Shown here: one piece after another, positions 62,897-64,000 of the stretch
How positions within the stretch are numbered: position 1 is the first letter of the stretch
Layout: each line of letters starts with the position of its first letter
Source of the DNA: an uncultured Clostridium sp.
GTDB lineage: Bacteria > Bacillota > Clostridia > TANB77 > CAG-508
DNA: 64,000 nt
Assembly: GCA_900554815.1 (NCBI GenBank)
Contig: USIO01000003.1
Location: 1 to 64,000, forward strand
Reading direction: 5' to 3'
Notes under the pieces: model-generated
Told to the model about the DNA's origin: nothing
The model's input: only the letters and a program-made list of their open reading frames with translations
Databases searched by the model: none
Position numbers and translations under genes: made by a program

Positions 62897-64000
62897 ATGG
62901 CTTTTGAGGGATTATCAGAAAAATTAAGTGAAATAACAAAAAAATTAAGAGGAAAATCCAGAATTACAGAAAATGATTTAAAAGAAGTCCTAAGAGAAGT
63001 AAAGCTTGCTCTATTAGAAGCAGATGTTAATTATAAAATAGTAAAAGATTTTATTAGTGTTATTGAAGAAAAAGCATTAGGGCAAGATGTACTAAAATCT
63101 TTAACTCCAGGGCAACAAGTAGTTAAAATTGTAAAAGATGAATTAACAGAATTGCTAGGGGGAAAATCGAGCAAAATTAATTTTACTCCAAACCCGCCAA
63201 CAATAATTATGCTAGTTGGACTACAAGGTTCAGGAAAAACAACAACTGCTGGAAAACTAGCAAATATTTTAAGAAAGCAAGGCAAAAAACCACTTTTAGT
63301 TGCTTGTGATGTATATAGACCAGCAGCCATTAAACAATTACAAGTTGTTGGAGGACAATTAAATATTCCTGTTTTTGCAAACGAAAGTTCAAAAGATGTC
63401 GTGCTTATAGCAAAACAAGCAATTAATCAAGCAATTTCGAAATTAAATGATGTTATTATACTAGATACAGCTGGACGTCTTCATATAGACGAAGAACTAA
63501 TGCAAGAATTAAAAAACATAAAGGCAAATATAAAACCACATGAAATATTGCTAGTAGTTGATTCTATGACTGGTCAAGATGCTGTTAATGTTGCTAAAAG
63601 TTTTAATGATGAACTAGGAATTGATGGAGTAATATTAACAAAACTAGATGGAGATACACGTGGAGGTGCTGCACTTTCTGTAAAAAAAATTACAGATAAA
63701 CCAATCAAGTTTGCTGCAAATGGCGAAAAATTAAGTGACATAGAAGAATTTCACCCAGAAAGAATGGCATCTAGGATACTAGGCATGGGAGACGTTATTT
63801 CTATTATAGAAAAAGCAGAAGAAGCATTTAATGAAGAAGAAGCTTTAAAGTTGGAAGAAAAATTAAGAAAAGAATCATTTGACTTGGACGATTACTTAAA
63901 ACAATTAAGACAAATGAAGAAAATGGGTTCTTTTTCTTCTATATTAAAAATGATACCAGGAATGAATGCATTAAAAGATGTTAAAATTGATGATAACGAA
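62897..64000 (+). CDS. ffh: Signal recognition particle GTPase Ffh (truncated by window edge)
   Basis: 368 codons visible, open to the window end. N domain MAFEGLSEKLSEITKKLRGKSRITENDLKEVLREVKLALLEADVN, G domain with G1 GLQGSGKTTTAGKLA, VACDVYRPAAIKQL, LDTAGRLHIDEELMQEL, TKLDGDTRGGAALSV and the start of the M domain. Targets membrane proteins to SecY. Start after AAAGGAGGAGCAAGA. No in-frame CGG in the visible part. Confidence 0.97.
   Translation, partial: MAFEGLSEKLSEITKKLRGKSRITENDLKEVLREVKLALLEADVNYKIVKDFISVIEEKALGQDVLKSLTPGQQVVKIVKDELTELLGGKSSKINFTPNPPTIIMLVGLQGSGKTTTAGKLANILRKQGKKPLLVACDVYRPAAIKQLQVVGGQLNIPVFANESSKDVVLIAKQAINQAISKLNDVIILDTAGRLHIDEELMQELKNIKANIKPHEILLVVDSMTGQDAVNVAKSFNDELGIDGVILTKLDGDTRGGAALSVKKITDKPIKFAANGEKLSDIEEFHPERMASRILGMGDVISIIEKAEEAFNEEEALKLEEKLRKESFDLDDYLKQLRQMKKMGSFSSILKMIPGMNALKDVKIDDNE

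Overview
The window is low-GC DNA of a spore-forming Firmicute. Evidence is the adenine-rich coding sequence, strong AGGAGG ribosome sites, the Clostridia/Bacilli order of the ribosomal-protein operon, spoVG, spoIVA, spoIIAA-spoIIAB-sigF, spoIID, spoIIQ, spoVT and a germinant-receptor operon. The prepilin-type motif GITLVSLVITIIVLMILAG and the mix of genes resemble uncultured gut Clostridia; that placement is inference. I recognised no tRNA, rRNA or CRISPR array.

Layout. 1-840: end of spoVG, then two small minus-strand genes with foreign-looking codon use. 943-17385: one long ribosomal-protein block (rpsJ to rplQ, with secY, adk, map, infA and rpoA) behind a promoter and a structured leader, closed by a long hairpin. 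17481-24977: a GT2-like fragment, a MurT/GatD-like pair, recD2, comF and a KAP-type NTPase. 25008-31306 (minus, except spoVT): a LysM/GH25 lysozyme and a ger operon with a fourth tiny membrane gene. 31499-36650: spoIVA, the spoIIA operon, spoIID, spoIIQ. 36718-44370: a helical protein, addA, an IS remnant, groESL, a tiny YjcZ-like protein. 44371-53942: mutL, miaA, an HlyD-like gene, sepF, divIVA, a prepilin-like gene, rsmD, ftsK/spoIIIE. 54015-64000: an unknown coiled-coil protein, a beta-CASP RNase, a GH15 enzyme, an Rlu pseudouridine synthase, secG, rnr, ylxM and the start of ffh.

Main discovery. Eleven genes, including essential ones (rplW, secY, miaA, ftsK), are broken in the standard reading. 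All 20 breaks have the same form: an in-frame CGG codon at which the C must be skipped (+1), after which GGN is read as glycine and the conserved protein continues. In my by-eye scan every in-frame CGG in a recognisable host gene (20 of 20) is such a site, and none encodes arginine, while CGT, CGC and CGA are used normally. Strings of CGG that straddle two codons (for example GAC GGA) are read normally, so the effect depends on reading frame. This points to translational recoding of CGG (a vacant codon with +1 slippage, or CGGN read as a four-base glycine codon) rather than random sequencing error. The only in-frame CGGs that do not fit lie in the two foreign-looking small genes at 252-807.

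Other points of note: a MurT/GatD-like pair without recognisable amidotransferase catalytic residues, an in-frame TAA in addA, mutually exclusive inverted repeats between rplN and rplX, and an (AC)12 microsatellite inside a Thr/His-rich leader-like ORF followed at once by a terminator.
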